Origin: Paraburkholderia sp. BCC1884
Lineage (GTDB): Bacteria; Pseudomonadota; Gammaproteobacteria; Burkholderiales; Burkholderiaceae
Assembly: GCF_900996225.1 (NCBI RefSeq)
Contig: NZ_CAAJGL010000079.1
Coordinates: forward strand, 186,001-250,000
Length of the DNA: 64,000 nucleotides
Reading direction: 5' to 3'
The first letter of the stretch is position 1; each line of letters begins with the position of its first letter. Positions 16,795 to 25,798 of this stretch are shown here, one piece after another. A program made the translations under genes and the position numbers. Below the pieces are notes generated by a model that had not been told where the DNA came from, made no database searches, and saw only the letters and a program-made list of their open reading frames with translations.

Positions 16795-18999
16795 GTGATC
16801 CCCGATCAACCGATGCGCCACCTTGCCCGCCCCCGTCTGACGGCACTCGCCGCGCTGCTGATGCTTGCCGCCAGCGCCCACGCCCAACAGCCGACCGACC
16901 TCGCCGGCAGCTTCGCGCAACTCGGCAGCGGGCGTCTCGCGACGCGCACGGTGTCGCTGGCCGAACTGGGCATGCGCGACCCGGTCGTGCTGCGCGCGCC
17001 GGACGGGCGTCAGGAACTCTACCTGCCGGTGCCGGCGGGCGTGCCGCTGAGCGACGCGGCCCTGCAGATCGACGGCAATTATCTGCGCGGCAACGGCGGG
17101 CGCACGACCATGCTGGTCTCGCTCGACGGCTCGCCCGTGCTGTCGCGCACGCCGACCCAAGATCAGGGCGACGCCTCGGCCAGCCTCGGCGTCGACGGTG
17201 CAGCGCGGCCGAGCGGGTTCGTGCGCGTGGGTCTGGACTGGTCGTCGGTGCTCAGTGACAACATCTGTACCGATCAGACCGCGATCGGCAATGTCTGGCG
17301 CATTGCGCCGACTTCGCGCCTGACCTATCGCTACGATCCGGACGCGATCGTCGATCTGCGCAGCGCCTGGAGCGCGTTGCCGCACAAGCCGGTGGTGATG
17401 CTCGGCGCCCGCACGCTGGCGGCGCCCGCTTTCGACGCCGGCTGGCGTGTCGAAGCGCTGTTGCAACGCGAAGGCCGCACGCCGGTCACGCGCGCATGGC
17501 CGTCAGTGGGCGAGACGGTGAATCTGAGCGATATCGACGTGCCGGCGCCGCTGCGCGCGATTCCGGCCTTTGCCGCGCTGGCCGCGGGCGGTTCGCACAA
17601 GCTGGCCAATCCGGCGGAAGCGGGCGCGCTGATCGCGCTCACGCCGCGGGCGGCCTTCGCGCCGGACGTCATCATTGCCGACGACACGCTGCGCAATACG
17701 CTCAAGACCACGCTCGACGCCTTGCGCGAGCAGGTCGCGAGCGCAGGGCCCGGCGCCGCCGAAGCATTCGATGCCTGGCGCGCCCGCGCGATCGATCCGA
17801 TCGCCAAACCGCTTGCCTCCGGTGAAGTGCGCCTCGCGCATCTCGGCGGCCAGACCGCGATCGTGGTCGGCGACAACGACGCCGTTTCCGTGCTCGCGCG
17901 CGCATGGCGTCCGATCGACGTGACGAGCCGTCTCGTGGTCCATCAGATCGACAACGCACCGAACGCGCGCGGCGATGAGATCGCGCTGTCGCTGCTCGGC
18001 GGCGAACCGCGCACGCTCGACGTGCAGGGCCGCGCCACCTGGGACGCGAACTTCGACCTCGGCGCGGCATCGGGCAACGGCAAGCTGCCGGCTTCCGTGG
18101 TGCTCGACGTGGCCGCCTCGCCGACCGCGAACAACACGGCGCAGACCGCTTCGATCTTTTTCAACGACGTGCTGATCGGCTCGCAACTGCTGAACGCCAA
18201 CGGCAAGCCGCAACGTATCACCGCGCGCGTGCCGCACTACGCACTCGCGCCGAACAATCTGCTGCGCGTGGTGTTCCAGCGCCAGCCGGAAGGCGGCTGC
18301 CAGCCGCGCGGCCAGGGCCATCCGATTGCGGTTTTGCCGAGCAGCCACTTGACGCTCGCCGACGCCAAGGTGGATGACGACTTCACCGGCATGGTGGCGC
18401 GCTTCGCATCGGAAGCGACGGTGATCGTGCCGGCCGCGTATCTGAACGACCCGACTCAGGTGCTGCCGCGCGTCGCACGCCTTGCCAATGCGAGCGGCAT
18501 TGCGCCGACCCGTGCCACCTTCAGCGTCGCGCAGGACGGCCAGGCCGTGAGCCCGAAGGGCGCCTTCCTCGCCGCCGATGTCACACTTGCCGATGAAAAG
18601 AGCCTCGCGCGTCTGTCGAAAGACCGCCTCTCGCTGACCGATGCATCGGGCAAGATGCTCGCGGACGTGTCCGGTCTGAATCGCGTCGGCGTGATCGAAG
18701 CGGTGAAGTCGGGTACGGTCTCGGGTATCGCGTACCGCACGGTCGGCGATACGGCGGCGATTCTGCCGGCGACCCTGCAACTCTCGCGCGGCGACGTCGC
18801 GATCGTGGACGGCAGCGGCACGCTGCGCCAGTTCGATACGCGTCATCCGGGCGAAGTGGTCGATGCCGACGACGTCGAAGGTCCGTGGTACATGCAGGCA
18901 TGGGTGCGCTGGGGCATTCCGGCCGCGCTCGTCGCGCTGCTGATCCTGCTGGTGCTGGTCGCCAACGTGGCGCGCAGCCGGAATCGGGACAAGTCGTGA
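16795..18999 (+). CDS. BcsB-like periplasmic subunit of a polysaccharide synthase
   Basis: 734 residues from GTG 16795 (alternative ATG 16813). Signal peptide to about residue 29 (SAHAQQ). The long beta-rich periplasmic part begins with GSGRLATRTVSLAELGMRDPVVLR and then strands of the BcsB type (pairs such as LYLPVPAGVPLSDAALQIDG). A single C-terminal membrane helix (about 706-725) is followed by a basic tail RSRNRDKS, exactly the topology of cellulose synthase subunit B (PF03170). The stop overlaps the nfrB start (GTGA), so the partner synthase is NfrB rather than a BcsA. Likely role: guiding the nascent glycan from the inner-membrane synthase into the periplasm. No cellulose synthase gene is present in the window. 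Confidence 0.85.
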   Translation: MIPDQPMRHLARPRLTALAALLMLAASAHAQQPTDLAGSFAQLGSGRLATRTVSLAELGMRDPVVLRAPDGRQELYLPVPAGVPLSDAALQIDGNYLRGNGGRTTMLVSLDGSPVLSRTPTQDQGDASASLGVDGAARPSGFVRVGLDWSSVLSDNICTDQTAIGNVWRIAPTSRLTYRYDPDAIVDLRSAWSALPHKPVVMLGARTLAAPAFDAGWRVEALLQREGRTPVTRAWPSVGETVNLSDIDVPAPLRAIPAFAALAAGGSHKLANPAEAGALIALTPRAAFAPDVIIADDTLRNTLKTTLDALREQVASAGPGAAEAFDAWRARAIDPIAKPLASGEVRLAHLGGQTAIVVGDNDAVSVLARAWRPIDVTSRLVVHQIDNAPNARGDEIALSLLGGEPRTLDVQGRATWDANFDLGAASGNGKLPASVVLDVAASPTANNTAQTASIFFNDVLIGSQLLNANGKPQRITARVPHYALAPNNLLRVVFQRQPEGGCQPRGQGHPIAVLPSSHLTLADAKVDDDFTGMVARFASEATVIVPAAYLNDPTQVLPRVARLANASGIAPTRATFSVAQDGQAVSPKGAFLAADVTLADEKSLARLSKDRLSLTDASGKMLADVSGLNRVGVIEAVKSGTVSGIAYRTVGDTAAILPATLQLSRGDVAIVDGSGTLRQFDTRHPGEVVDADDVEGPWYMQAWVRWGIPAALVALLILLVLVANVARSRNRDKS

Positions 19000-21212
19000 A
19001 CGTCGCGCTGATCAAGTGGTATGGGGGCTACGCGGTAGCCCACTACTACCATGCGCTCGAATATGTCGCGGCGCTGGTGGCGATCATCATCCTGCTGTCC
19101 AGCCTCGACGATCTGTTCATCGACGCCTGGTACTGGACCCGCACGATCTATCGCCGCTTCACGGTGCAGCGCGCCTATCGGCCGCTCACCAGCGCGCAGC
19201 TGTATCAGCGCGAAGAGCAGCCGATCGCGATCATGGTGCCCGCGTGGCACGAGTACGACGTGGTCGCCGCGATGATCGAGGACATGGTGCGGGTGATGGA
19301 CTACCGCAACTATGTGGTGTTCGTCGGCACTTATCAGAACGACCCGCAGACCATCGCCGAAGTCGAACGGATGCGCCGCCGTTATAAACAGCTGCGCCGC
19401 GTGGAAGTGCCGCACGACGGTCCCACGTGTAAGGCCGACTGTCTGAACTGGGTGATCCAGGCGATCTTCAAGTACGAGGCCGAAGCCGGCATCGAGTTCG
19501 CCGGCGTGGTGTTGCACGATAGCGAAGACGTGCTGCATCCGGTCGAACTGCGCTTCTTCAATTACCTGCTGCCGCGCAAGGACATGATCCAGTTGCCGGT
19601 GGCGTCGCTCGAGCGCAACTGGTTCGAACTCGTCGCCGGCACCTACATGGACGAGTTCGCCGAATGGCACGCGAAGGATCTCGTGGTGCGCGAGAGCCTG
19701 GTGGGTTCGGTGCCTTCGGCGGGCGTTGGCACCTGTTTCTCGCGACGCGCGTTACTCGCGCTGAATGCGCAAACCGATAACCAGCCGTTCAACACCGAGA
19801 GCCTGACCGAGGACTACGACGTCGGCGCGCGCCTGGGCAAGATGGGCATGCAGTCGATTTTCGCGCGCTTCCCGGTGCAGTTCGCCACGCGCCGCAAGGC
19901 GTGGTTCGGGTTCGGCAAGGAACGCGACATCACCGTGACGATGCCGCTGTGCGTGCGCGAATTTTTCCCCGACACGTTCCGCACCGCCTACCGGCAACGC
20001 GCGCGCTGGACACTCGGCATCGGCCTGCAAGGCTGGAAGCAGACCGGCTGGACCGGCTCGCTGGCGAATCGCTATCTGTTGTTCCGTGACCGCAAGGGGA
20101 TCGTCACCGCGTTCGTCGGCATCATCGCGTATGTTCTGGTGATCCAGTTTCTCCTTTTTGCCGGTGCCGATCTGTTTGGCTGGATGCCGGATCTGATCGC
20201 TTCGCCGTTTTCCGATTCGGCCTGGTTGCAGACTCTGCTGCTGGCCAACGGCTGCGCGCTGCTGTTGCGCGTCGTGCAGCGGATCTATTTCGTGACCCGC
20301 CTCTATGGCTGGGAACACGGTGTGCTATCCGTACCGCGGATGGTGGTGGGTAACTTCATCAACTTCATGGCGGTGTCGCGTGCGTGGAAGATGTTCCTCA
20401 CGCATCTCGTGACGGGCAAGCGCCTCGCATGGGACAAGACCATGCACGATTTTCCCTCCGCGGACGGTTTCAACAATCGCCGTCAGCGTTTGGGAGAGTT
20501 GCTACTGTCGTGGCAAGCCATCGACCCGGACAAACTCGAACAGGCGCTCGGCGAAAGCCATGCGCGTGAGGCGCCGCTGGGCCGCGTGCTGATGGCCAAG
20601 GGTTGGCTCGACGAAGAAACGCTCGCGGAAGCGATTGCGTTCCAGGCCGATCTGCCGCGTGGCCGCCTGCATGCCGAGCATCTTCAGACGGACGCCGCGC
20701 GCCTGCCGCTCGAAGCAATCGTGCGGCATCGCGTGTTGCCGCAGTTCGACGAGGCAGGGCAGCGCACGATCCTGTTGAGCGCGAGTCCGCTGGCCGAGCC
20801 GGTATTGGCCGAGCTGAGCGCGCTGGTTCAAGGGCCGGTGGCGCAGGAGATCGTGCGTGAGGGCGAGATCGCCGCGGGGCTGCGCGTGCTGCGCGGCGTC
20901 GAGCTCGTGCAACCGGTGGTCGACGGTGCGCAGCAGGCAGGCGCGGCGGCGGATGCAACGGTCGATGGCGCGGCGGGTACTGCACCTGCGTCCGTGCCCG
21001 CACGCAGCGTGCCGCTGATCGGCGATCTGCTGATCGAGCACGGCTACGTGCGGCGCGAAGCCTTCGAAGCCGCCATGCAGCACTACCGTCCGGATCGCCA
21101 TGGCCGTATTGGCGACTACATGGTGGCGCGCGACGTGATCTCGCGTGTCGCACTCGAGAACGTAATCCAACAACAGCGCCGCATGCAGGGCGCTTTGACG
21201 GCAACCGAATGA
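18996..21212 (+). CDS. nfrB: NfrB-type membrane glycosyltransferase with MshEN (c-di-GMP-binding) motifs
   Basis: 738 residues from GTG 18996, close to E. coli NfrB in length. A first membrane helix (about 23-43) is followed by a GT2 domain: MVPAWHEYDV (80-89), the DSED metal motif (175-178), TED (271-273) and QRARW (334-338), the acceptor motif of processive synthases. Further helices lie near 368-435. The C-terminal region holds MshEN pattern repeats: RLGELLL...LEQAL and PLGRVLM...LAEAI (about 498-550), and again LIGDLLI...FEAAM and RIGDYMV...LENVI (674-724). In E. coli NfrB, c-di-GMP binding to this domain activates synthesis of the N4 receptor glycan. Coupled to the genes on both sides by 4-base overlaps. 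Product probably contains ManNAc, given wecB. Confidence 0.93.
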   Translation: MNVALIKWYGGYAVAHYYHALEYVAALVAIIILLSSLDDLFIDAWYWTRTIYRRFTVQRAYRPLTSAQLYQREEQPIAIMVPAWHEYDVVAAMIEDMVRVMDYRNYVVFVGTYQNDPQTIAEVERMRRRYKQLRRVEVPHDGPTCKADCLNWVIQAIFKYEAEAGIEFAGVVLHDSEDVLHPVELRFFNYLLPRKDMIQLPVASLERNWFELVAGTYMDEFAEWHAKDLVVRESLVGSVPSAGVGTCFSRRALLALNAQTDNQPFNTESLTEDYDVGARLGKMGMQSIFARFPVQFATRRKAWFGFGKERDITVTMPLCVREFFPDTFRTAYRQRARWTLGIGLQGWKQTGWTGSLANRYLLFRDRKGIVTAFVGIIAYVLVIQFLLFAGADLFGWMPDLIASPFSDSAWLQTLLLANGCALLLRVVQRIYFVTRLYGWEHGVLSVPRMVVGNFINFMAVSRAWKMFLTHLVTGKRLAWDKTMHDFPSADGFNNRRQRLGELLLSWQAIDPDKLEQALGESHAREAPLGRVLMAKGWLDEETLAEAIAFQADLPRGRLHAEHLQTDAARLPLEAIVRHRVLPQFDEAGQRTILLSASPLAEPVLAELSALVQGPVAQEIVREGEIAAGLRVLRGVELVQPVVDGAQQAGAAADATVDGAAGTAPASVPARSVPLIGDLLIEHGYVRREAFEAAMQHYRPDRHGRIGDYMVARDVISRVALENVIQQQRRMQGALTATE

Positions 21213-23923
21213 TCGAATCATTTTTTGTCCGGCGCGCCGGTAAGACGCGCGCTTCTTTGACAGTGGGTGCATCGTGTGAATGGGCGGAGTCGGTCGCGCA
21301 GCGTCGGTCCGGTATGTGGCCGGCCGCGAGCACCGCGTTCGCGCTGCGCAGCGTCGCGGCGGCACTGCTGGCCGGCGCGTTGAGCGTGAGCGGCGCGGCG
21401 CATGCGGCGAACGTGGGGACCGCGACGAACGCGACAAACGCGGCAAATCCGGCGAACACCGCCAGGCCGGCGAGCCTGACGGACGCCGCGCAACTCGCCG
21501 CCACTGCCCAGGATCCGTTGCCCTTGAGCGGCGCGGCTTACCGAGTCGCGCAGCAGGCGTACACCGCCTACGGCAGTGGCGACTACACCGGCGCCATCGC
21601 CCACGCACGCGAAGCGATTCGCCAGCGTCCCGATGTGGTGTCCTTGCGCGTATTGCTGGCCAACGCGCTCGCCGCGCAGCGTCGCTACAGCGAAGCGAGC
21701 CGCTCGCTCGGCGACGCCATCGCCCAGATCGGCCGCGAACCGGCATTGGTGTCGCGCCGCAAGCAGATCGATGCGTTGAACGTGTCGACTCGCGCGGTCG
21801 CGCGGGCCGGCCGTCAACAGGCGGCCGATCCCGACGCGCTCAGCGGCCCGGCCTTGATTGCCGCGCAGCAGGCCTACAAGTCGTATAACGCCAAGGACTT
21901 CGCGGGCACGATCAAGCCGGCCAACGAGGCGATCGCGTTGCGGCCCGATCTGCTGCGTCTGCGTTTGCTGCTGATCGATGCGGCGAGCGCCGCCGGTCAG
22001 GACACCGATGCCTGGAGCGCCGACCTCGACGCCGTCAAACGTTTCGGCGACAACGACGATTTGCGTTTGCGCCGCAGCTTTATCGGCAGCCGCCTCGCGC
22101 CGACGGCGTCGGGCGCGTCGTATGCCGCGCGCAAGAAGGGCGATTACGCGCAGGCCGCCACGCTCGCGCGGCAGGCGGTCGCCTATGCGCCGGACCAGGT
22201 CGGCTATCGCATCCAGTTAATGGACGTGCTGTTCGCCGCCGAGGATCTGCCCGGCGTGCAGGCCGCCGCAAGCGACGCGATCGCTGCCGACGACACCGAA
22301 ATCATGCCGCTCGCGTTGCGTGGCTATGTGCTCGCCGCGCAGGGCAAGACGGAGCAGGCCGAAGCGGACTTCACCAGGGCTCTGCATGCAAACGACGCCA
22401 CTCAGCGCAACCAGCGCGTGGCGCGCGTGATCATCGCGGATGTCTGGATCGCCGAAGGGCAGCCGCAACGTGCGATCGATCTGCTCGCTCCGCTGAAGGT
22501 CAATAGCGACGACACCGATCCACCGATTGCACTGCGTCTGGCGCGGGCGCGCCGGATGGTGGGGCAAACGGCAGCGACGGCAACTGCAGCGACGGCAACT
22601 GCATCGACCGCAACCGCCGCCGCCACCACGCCACTGGACCCCCAACGCCGCCCCGTGATCGACTGTGTCGTCGACCAGTTCGGCGCGAGCTGCGACGTCT
22701 ACGCCGCCGACCCCGGCTTCAGCGCTGCACGCGCATCGAACCTCGCCGCCGCGGCCAACGACAAGACCGGCGCGGTGGGTTATGCGCGCGAAGCCGTCAA
22801 GGCCGCACCCGACGACCCACAACATCGCGTGGAACTGATCAACGCGCTCAGCACCGCCGGCGACGACCGCGCCGCTGGCAAGGAAGCGCAGCGCATGATC
22901 GACGCCGGCATGCTCGACGCGATGCCCGCCATGAGCGCGGCCTACATCGCGCAACGCGCCGGCAACAATCGCGTCGCGTCCGAGCGCTTCAGCATGGCCG
23001 ACAAAGCCGGCGCGATGCCGAGCAGCGCCTATGCCGACGCGGGCTACGCCGCCGAGGACGCGCATCGCAACAAGGACGCCGCGCGTTACTTCGAGCGCGC
23101 CATCGACGCGAGCGCCACACCGGGCGACGACGGCACGCCGCCCGCCACGCCCGTGCAGTTGAACGAGATGCGCAGCGCGCACGCCGAGGCGACCCGCAAC
23201 TGGGGCTTCGACACCTCGCTGAACTATCGTGGCGCGGGCATGCAACCGGGCTATGCGTCGTCGCCCACGCCGGGCGGCACGTCGAATAACTGGCAGGCCG
23301 GCGTGGAAGCCTACTGGCGTCCGTTCGGCAGTCTCGGCGACCGCATGTTCGAGTTGTACACGCGCGGTTACGAGAGCTTCGGCGTGAAGAACGGCAGCCC
23401 GAGCGGCGTGGACACCTTGCAGGCCACGCTCGGTGCGCGCGCGAAACCGTTCGCGCAGATCGATGCGATCGTGGCCTTCGAGCGGATCTTCCCGATCGGC
23501 TCGAAGGTCAATCCGGACTGGCTCGCGCGGCTCGCGTATTCGGGCGGCTACGGCACCGAACGTCGCGTCGACGTGCCTTCCTGGTGGACCGTGCAGATGT
23601 ACGCCGAAACCGGCACGTATCTGAACGCCGGGTCGGTCTATGCGACCACCAACATCGAAGCAGGCCGCACGTTCCGCATGGACCGTTACAGCCCGAAGTG
23701 GACCGTGTTCCCGTACGCCGTGATCGGTGCGGACTACGACTCGAGCGTCGACCACAGCATTCCGGTCGGTGCGGGCGTGGGTGTTTCGACGCGCTACTGG
23801 TTCCGCGACGGCAAATACGACGCGCCGCGTTCGTACGTCGATCTCTCGGTGCAGTACCGCTTGAAGATCACCGGCGACGATCGTGCGCGCGGCGTGTTCT
23901 TCGGTGCGATCTATTCGTATTGA
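21209..23923 (+). CDS. nfrA: NfrA-type TPR/outer-membrane exporter (phage N4 adsorption protein A family)
   Basis: 904 residues if started at ATG 21209 (ATGA overlap with nfrB). An in-frame ATG at 21314 would place the signal peptide (ALRSVAAALLAGALSVSGAAHA) nearer the N-terminus. Residues about 95-450 and 490-640 are helical TPR-like repeats (pattern QQAYTAYGSGDYTGAIAHA). The last 230 residues resemble the NfrA C-terminal domain, with the segments DWLARLAYSGGYGT and VPSWWTVQMYAETGTYL, and end in the aromatic residue Tyr, as in beta-barrels. This mirrors BcsC/PgaA architecture: periplasmic TPR scaffold plus outer-membrane pore. A Thr/Ala linker at about 455-469 is encoded by a 15-bp tandem repeat. 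Confidence 0.9.
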   Translation: MIESFFVRRAGKTRASLTVGASCEWAESVAQRRSGMWPAASTAFALRSVAAALLAGALSVSGAAHAANVGTATNATNAANPANTARPASLTDAAQLAATAQDPLPLSGAAYRVAQQAYTAYGSGDYTGAIAHAREAIRQRPDVVSLRVLLANALAAQRRYSEASRSLGDAIAQIGREPALVSRRKQIDALNVSTRAVARAGRQQAADPDALSGPALIAAQQAYKSYNAKDFAGTIKPANEAIALRPDLLRLRLLLIDAASAAGQDTDAWSADLDAVKRFGDNDDLRLRRSFIGSRLAPTASGASYAARKKGDYAQAATLARQAVAYAPDQVGYRIQLMDVLFAAEDLPGVQAAASDAIAADDTEIMPLALRGYVLAAQGKTEQAEADFTRALHANDATQRNQRVARVIIADVWIAEGQPQRAIDLLAPLKVNSDDTDPPIALRLARARRMVGQTAATATAATATASTATAAATTPLDPQRRPVIDCVVDQFGASCDVYAADPGFSAARASNLAAAANDKTGAVGYAREAVKAAPDDPQHRVELINALSTAGDDRAAGKEAQRMIDAGMLDAMPAMSAAYIAQRAGNNRVASERFSMADKAGAMPSSAYADAGYAAEDAHRNKDAARYFERAIDASATPGDDGTPPATPVQLNEMRSAHAEATRNWGFDTSLNYRGAGMQPGYASSPTPGGTSNNWQAGVEAYWRPFGSLGDRMFELYTRGYESFGVKNGSPSGVDTLQATLGARAKPFAQIDAIVAFERIFPIGSKVNPDWLARLAYSGGYGTERRVDVPSWWTVQMYAETGTYLNAGSVYATTNIEAGRTFRMDRYSPKWTVFPYAVIGADYDSSVDHSIPVGAGVGVSTRYWFRDGKYDAPRSYVDLSVQYRLKITGDDRARGVFFGAIYSY
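22571..22615 (+). repeat. 15-bp tandem repeat inside nfrA
   Basis: Three head-to-tail 15-bp units, the first two identical (22571-22585, 22586-22600) and the third slightly diverged, encode an Ala-Thr-rich linker between two TPR blocks. Being a multiple of three, copy-number change would alter linker length without a frameshift. Confidence 0.9.
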
Positions 23924-23937
23924 TCTGGATGAGTGAC

Positions 23938-24633
23938 ATGAAGAAAATCCGTCTGATTCATTTGAAGCTGGCCTTGAGCGCGACGCTGCTGCTGTCGGCC
24001 GCCGCCGCGCAGGCCGCCGCCGACGACGTCGCGAGTCTGTACGGTCCGCAGCCGCCCGCCAACGCATCGTATCTGCGCGTGCTCAACGCGTCGTCGCAGG
24101 CAGTGCGTGTCGCGCTCGCCGGCAGCGAAGCGCCGCAAACGCTCGCGCCGGGCGCGGCCACGCGCTTCAGCGTGCTGACGCAAGGCACGCCGGCGCGCGT
24201 CACGCTCGACGGCAAAGCGCTCGGCGAGGCCGCCGGTGCGGCGAACGCGGGCGACGCGGTGACCGTCGCCTTGCGGCACGACGCCAGGGGCTGGCACGGC
24301 ACGCGCATCGTCGGCCGCTATGAGCGGATCGACGGCTTGAAGGCGACCTTGCGGGCGTTCAATTTCGCGCCGGGTTGCAGCGCGACAATCGGCGTGGATG
24401 GCAATGGCCCGACCGTGTTCACGCAAGTGGCCGAGGGGGCGCAGGGCGCGCGCGCCATCAATCCGGTCAGCGCGAAACTGGTGGGCCGATGCGGCAGCGC
24501 GGCCAGCGCCGCACTGCCGTTGCCGACCCTCGCCGCCGGTGACAGTTACAGCCTGTTCCTGACGGGCGATGCCGCCAGGCCGGTGTTGAGCGGCACGCGC
24601 GACGCGCTCGCCTGGCCACCGGCTGCGAACTGA
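23938..24633 (+). CDS. AlgF-like periplasmic acetylation protein
   Basis: 231 residues from ATG 23938 (an ATG 9 bases earlier is also possible). Signal peptide to about residue 25 (AAAAQAAADD), then LYGPQPPANASYLRVLNAS, which closely follows the start of mature AlgF, the periplasmic adaptor of alginate O-acetylation. The remainder is a beta-rich domain without catalytic residues, as expected for AlgF. Its place just before two AlgJ/AlgX-like genes and an AlgI-like gene supports the assignment. In alginate producers AlgF helps pass acetyl groups from AlgI/AlgJ to AlgX. The encoded polymer here is not alginate. Confidence 0.82.
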   Translation: MKKIRLIHLKLALSATLLLSAAAAQAAADDVASLYGPQPPANASYLRVLNASSQAVRVALAGSEAPQTLAPGAATRFSVLTQGTPARVTLDGKALGEAAGAANAGDAVTVALRHDARGWHGTRIVGRYERIDGLKATLRAFNFAPGCSATIGVDGNGPTVFTQVAEGAQGARAINPVSAKLVGRCGSAASAALPLPTLAAGDSYSLFLTGDAARPVLSGTRDALAWPPAAN

Positions 24634-24769
24634 GTAGCGACAGACGTCAGCAGGGCCAACAGAAGAGGGCGGCGCGGCACCGGCCGCTGCCTCACAGCTG
24701 CGGATCGACGCTGCGAATCAACGCTGCGACCCACGCTTTAATCCACATACGTTACGGGGATTTCACGAC

Positions 24770-25798
24770 ATGACCGACGCGAACCGTTCACTCGTCTCAT
24801 CGTCCGGCCAGGGCGAGCCGTTCAGTGACGGCCGCCGCCGTCTGCTACTCGCGCTCGCCGCTGCGCCGCTCGCGGGCGTCCTGTCGCTCGCGCCGCGCCG
24901 CGCGTCGGCGGCCGCGTCGACCAGCGTGATCGAAGGCCGCAATCTGTGGCTCTATCCCGGCTGGGAGAGCATTACCGACGACGCCACGCCTGCGTGCCTG
25001 AAAGCCGTCGATCTGATCAAACAGACCGCCGACAAGCTTGCCGCGCGCGGCATTCACAGCGTCATCGTGATCGCGCCGCTCAAGGCGCGGTGCTGCGCGG
25101 AGAATCTGCCGGACGGCAGCGCGATGTCGCAAGCCGTCGCCGCACGTTATGAGGCCATGCGCACGCATGCCAACTCGCTCGGCCTCGCCTTCGTCAACGC
25201 GCCATCGGTGATCTCCGCAGTCGACGCCTCGCAGGAAAAATACATTCGCGCCGACTACCACTGGAGCGGCCATTCCGCCGAAGCGGTGGCCACGCGCGTC
25301 GCCAAACGGCTCACGACGTCCGGACCGCTGAAGGGCACGGCAGGTAGCGGCAACCGGCTCGGCAAGTGGAATGAGGAGATCCGCTACGGCGACCTCGCGG
25401 CGTTGCTGTCGCCGGATCGCAAGAAGGCAATCGGCAAGGATCATTTCGTCGTGCGCACGGCGGCCGCCGCACAGAGTCTCGTCGACGGCGGAGCGCCGCC
25501 GGTGCAGGTGGTCGGCAACAGCATGGTGCAACCGTACCTCGGGTTTCCGCAGAAGCTCTCGAACGCGATCGATCGCCCGGTCGGTTTGACGTGGACTTTC
25601 GGCGACACCGGTCCGTGGAAGACGCTGCTCAATTATCTGGAGTCGCCCGACTTCAAGGCGAATCCGCCGCAAGCGCTAGTCTGGCAATTCAATGAAGGGC
25701 AGATGATGAATCTGCCGAGCGCGGCGGGTCAGTGGGATGCGCCGTCGGTGATGGCCGACGACGCCTTCCTCGCGCGCGTTGCCAAGGCGCTCGGCTGA
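24770..25798 (+). CDS. AlgJ/AlgX-like SGNH-type acyltransferase, paralogue 1
   Basis: 342 residues. The N-terminus GRRRLLLALAAAPLAG (21-36) resembles a twin-arginine export signal. The AlgX/AlgJ catalytic set is visible: Asp162 and His164 in ADYHWSGHS and the candidate nucleophile Ser251 in VGNSMVQPY. Such enzymes transfer acetyl groups to hydroxyls of a secreted polysaccharide in the periplasm. The stop overlaps the next gene by one base (TGATG), so both paralogues are made together. Confidence 0.87.
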   Translation: MTDANRSLVSSSGQGEPFSDGRRRLLLALAAAPLAGVLSLAPRRASAAASTSVIEGRNLWLYPGWESITDDATPACLKAVDLIKQTADKLAARGIHSVIVIAPLKARCCAENLPDGSAMSQAVAARYEAMRTHANSLGLAFVNAPSVISAVDASQEKYIRADYHWSGHSAEAVATRVAKRLTTSGPLKGTAGSGNRLGKWNEEIRYGDLAALLSPDRKKAIGKDHFVVRTAAAAQSLVDGGAPPVQVVGNSMVQPYLGFPQKLSNAIDRPVGLTWTFGDTGPWKTLLNYLESPDFKANPPQALVWQFNEGQMMNLPSAAGQWDAPSVMADDAFLARVAKALG

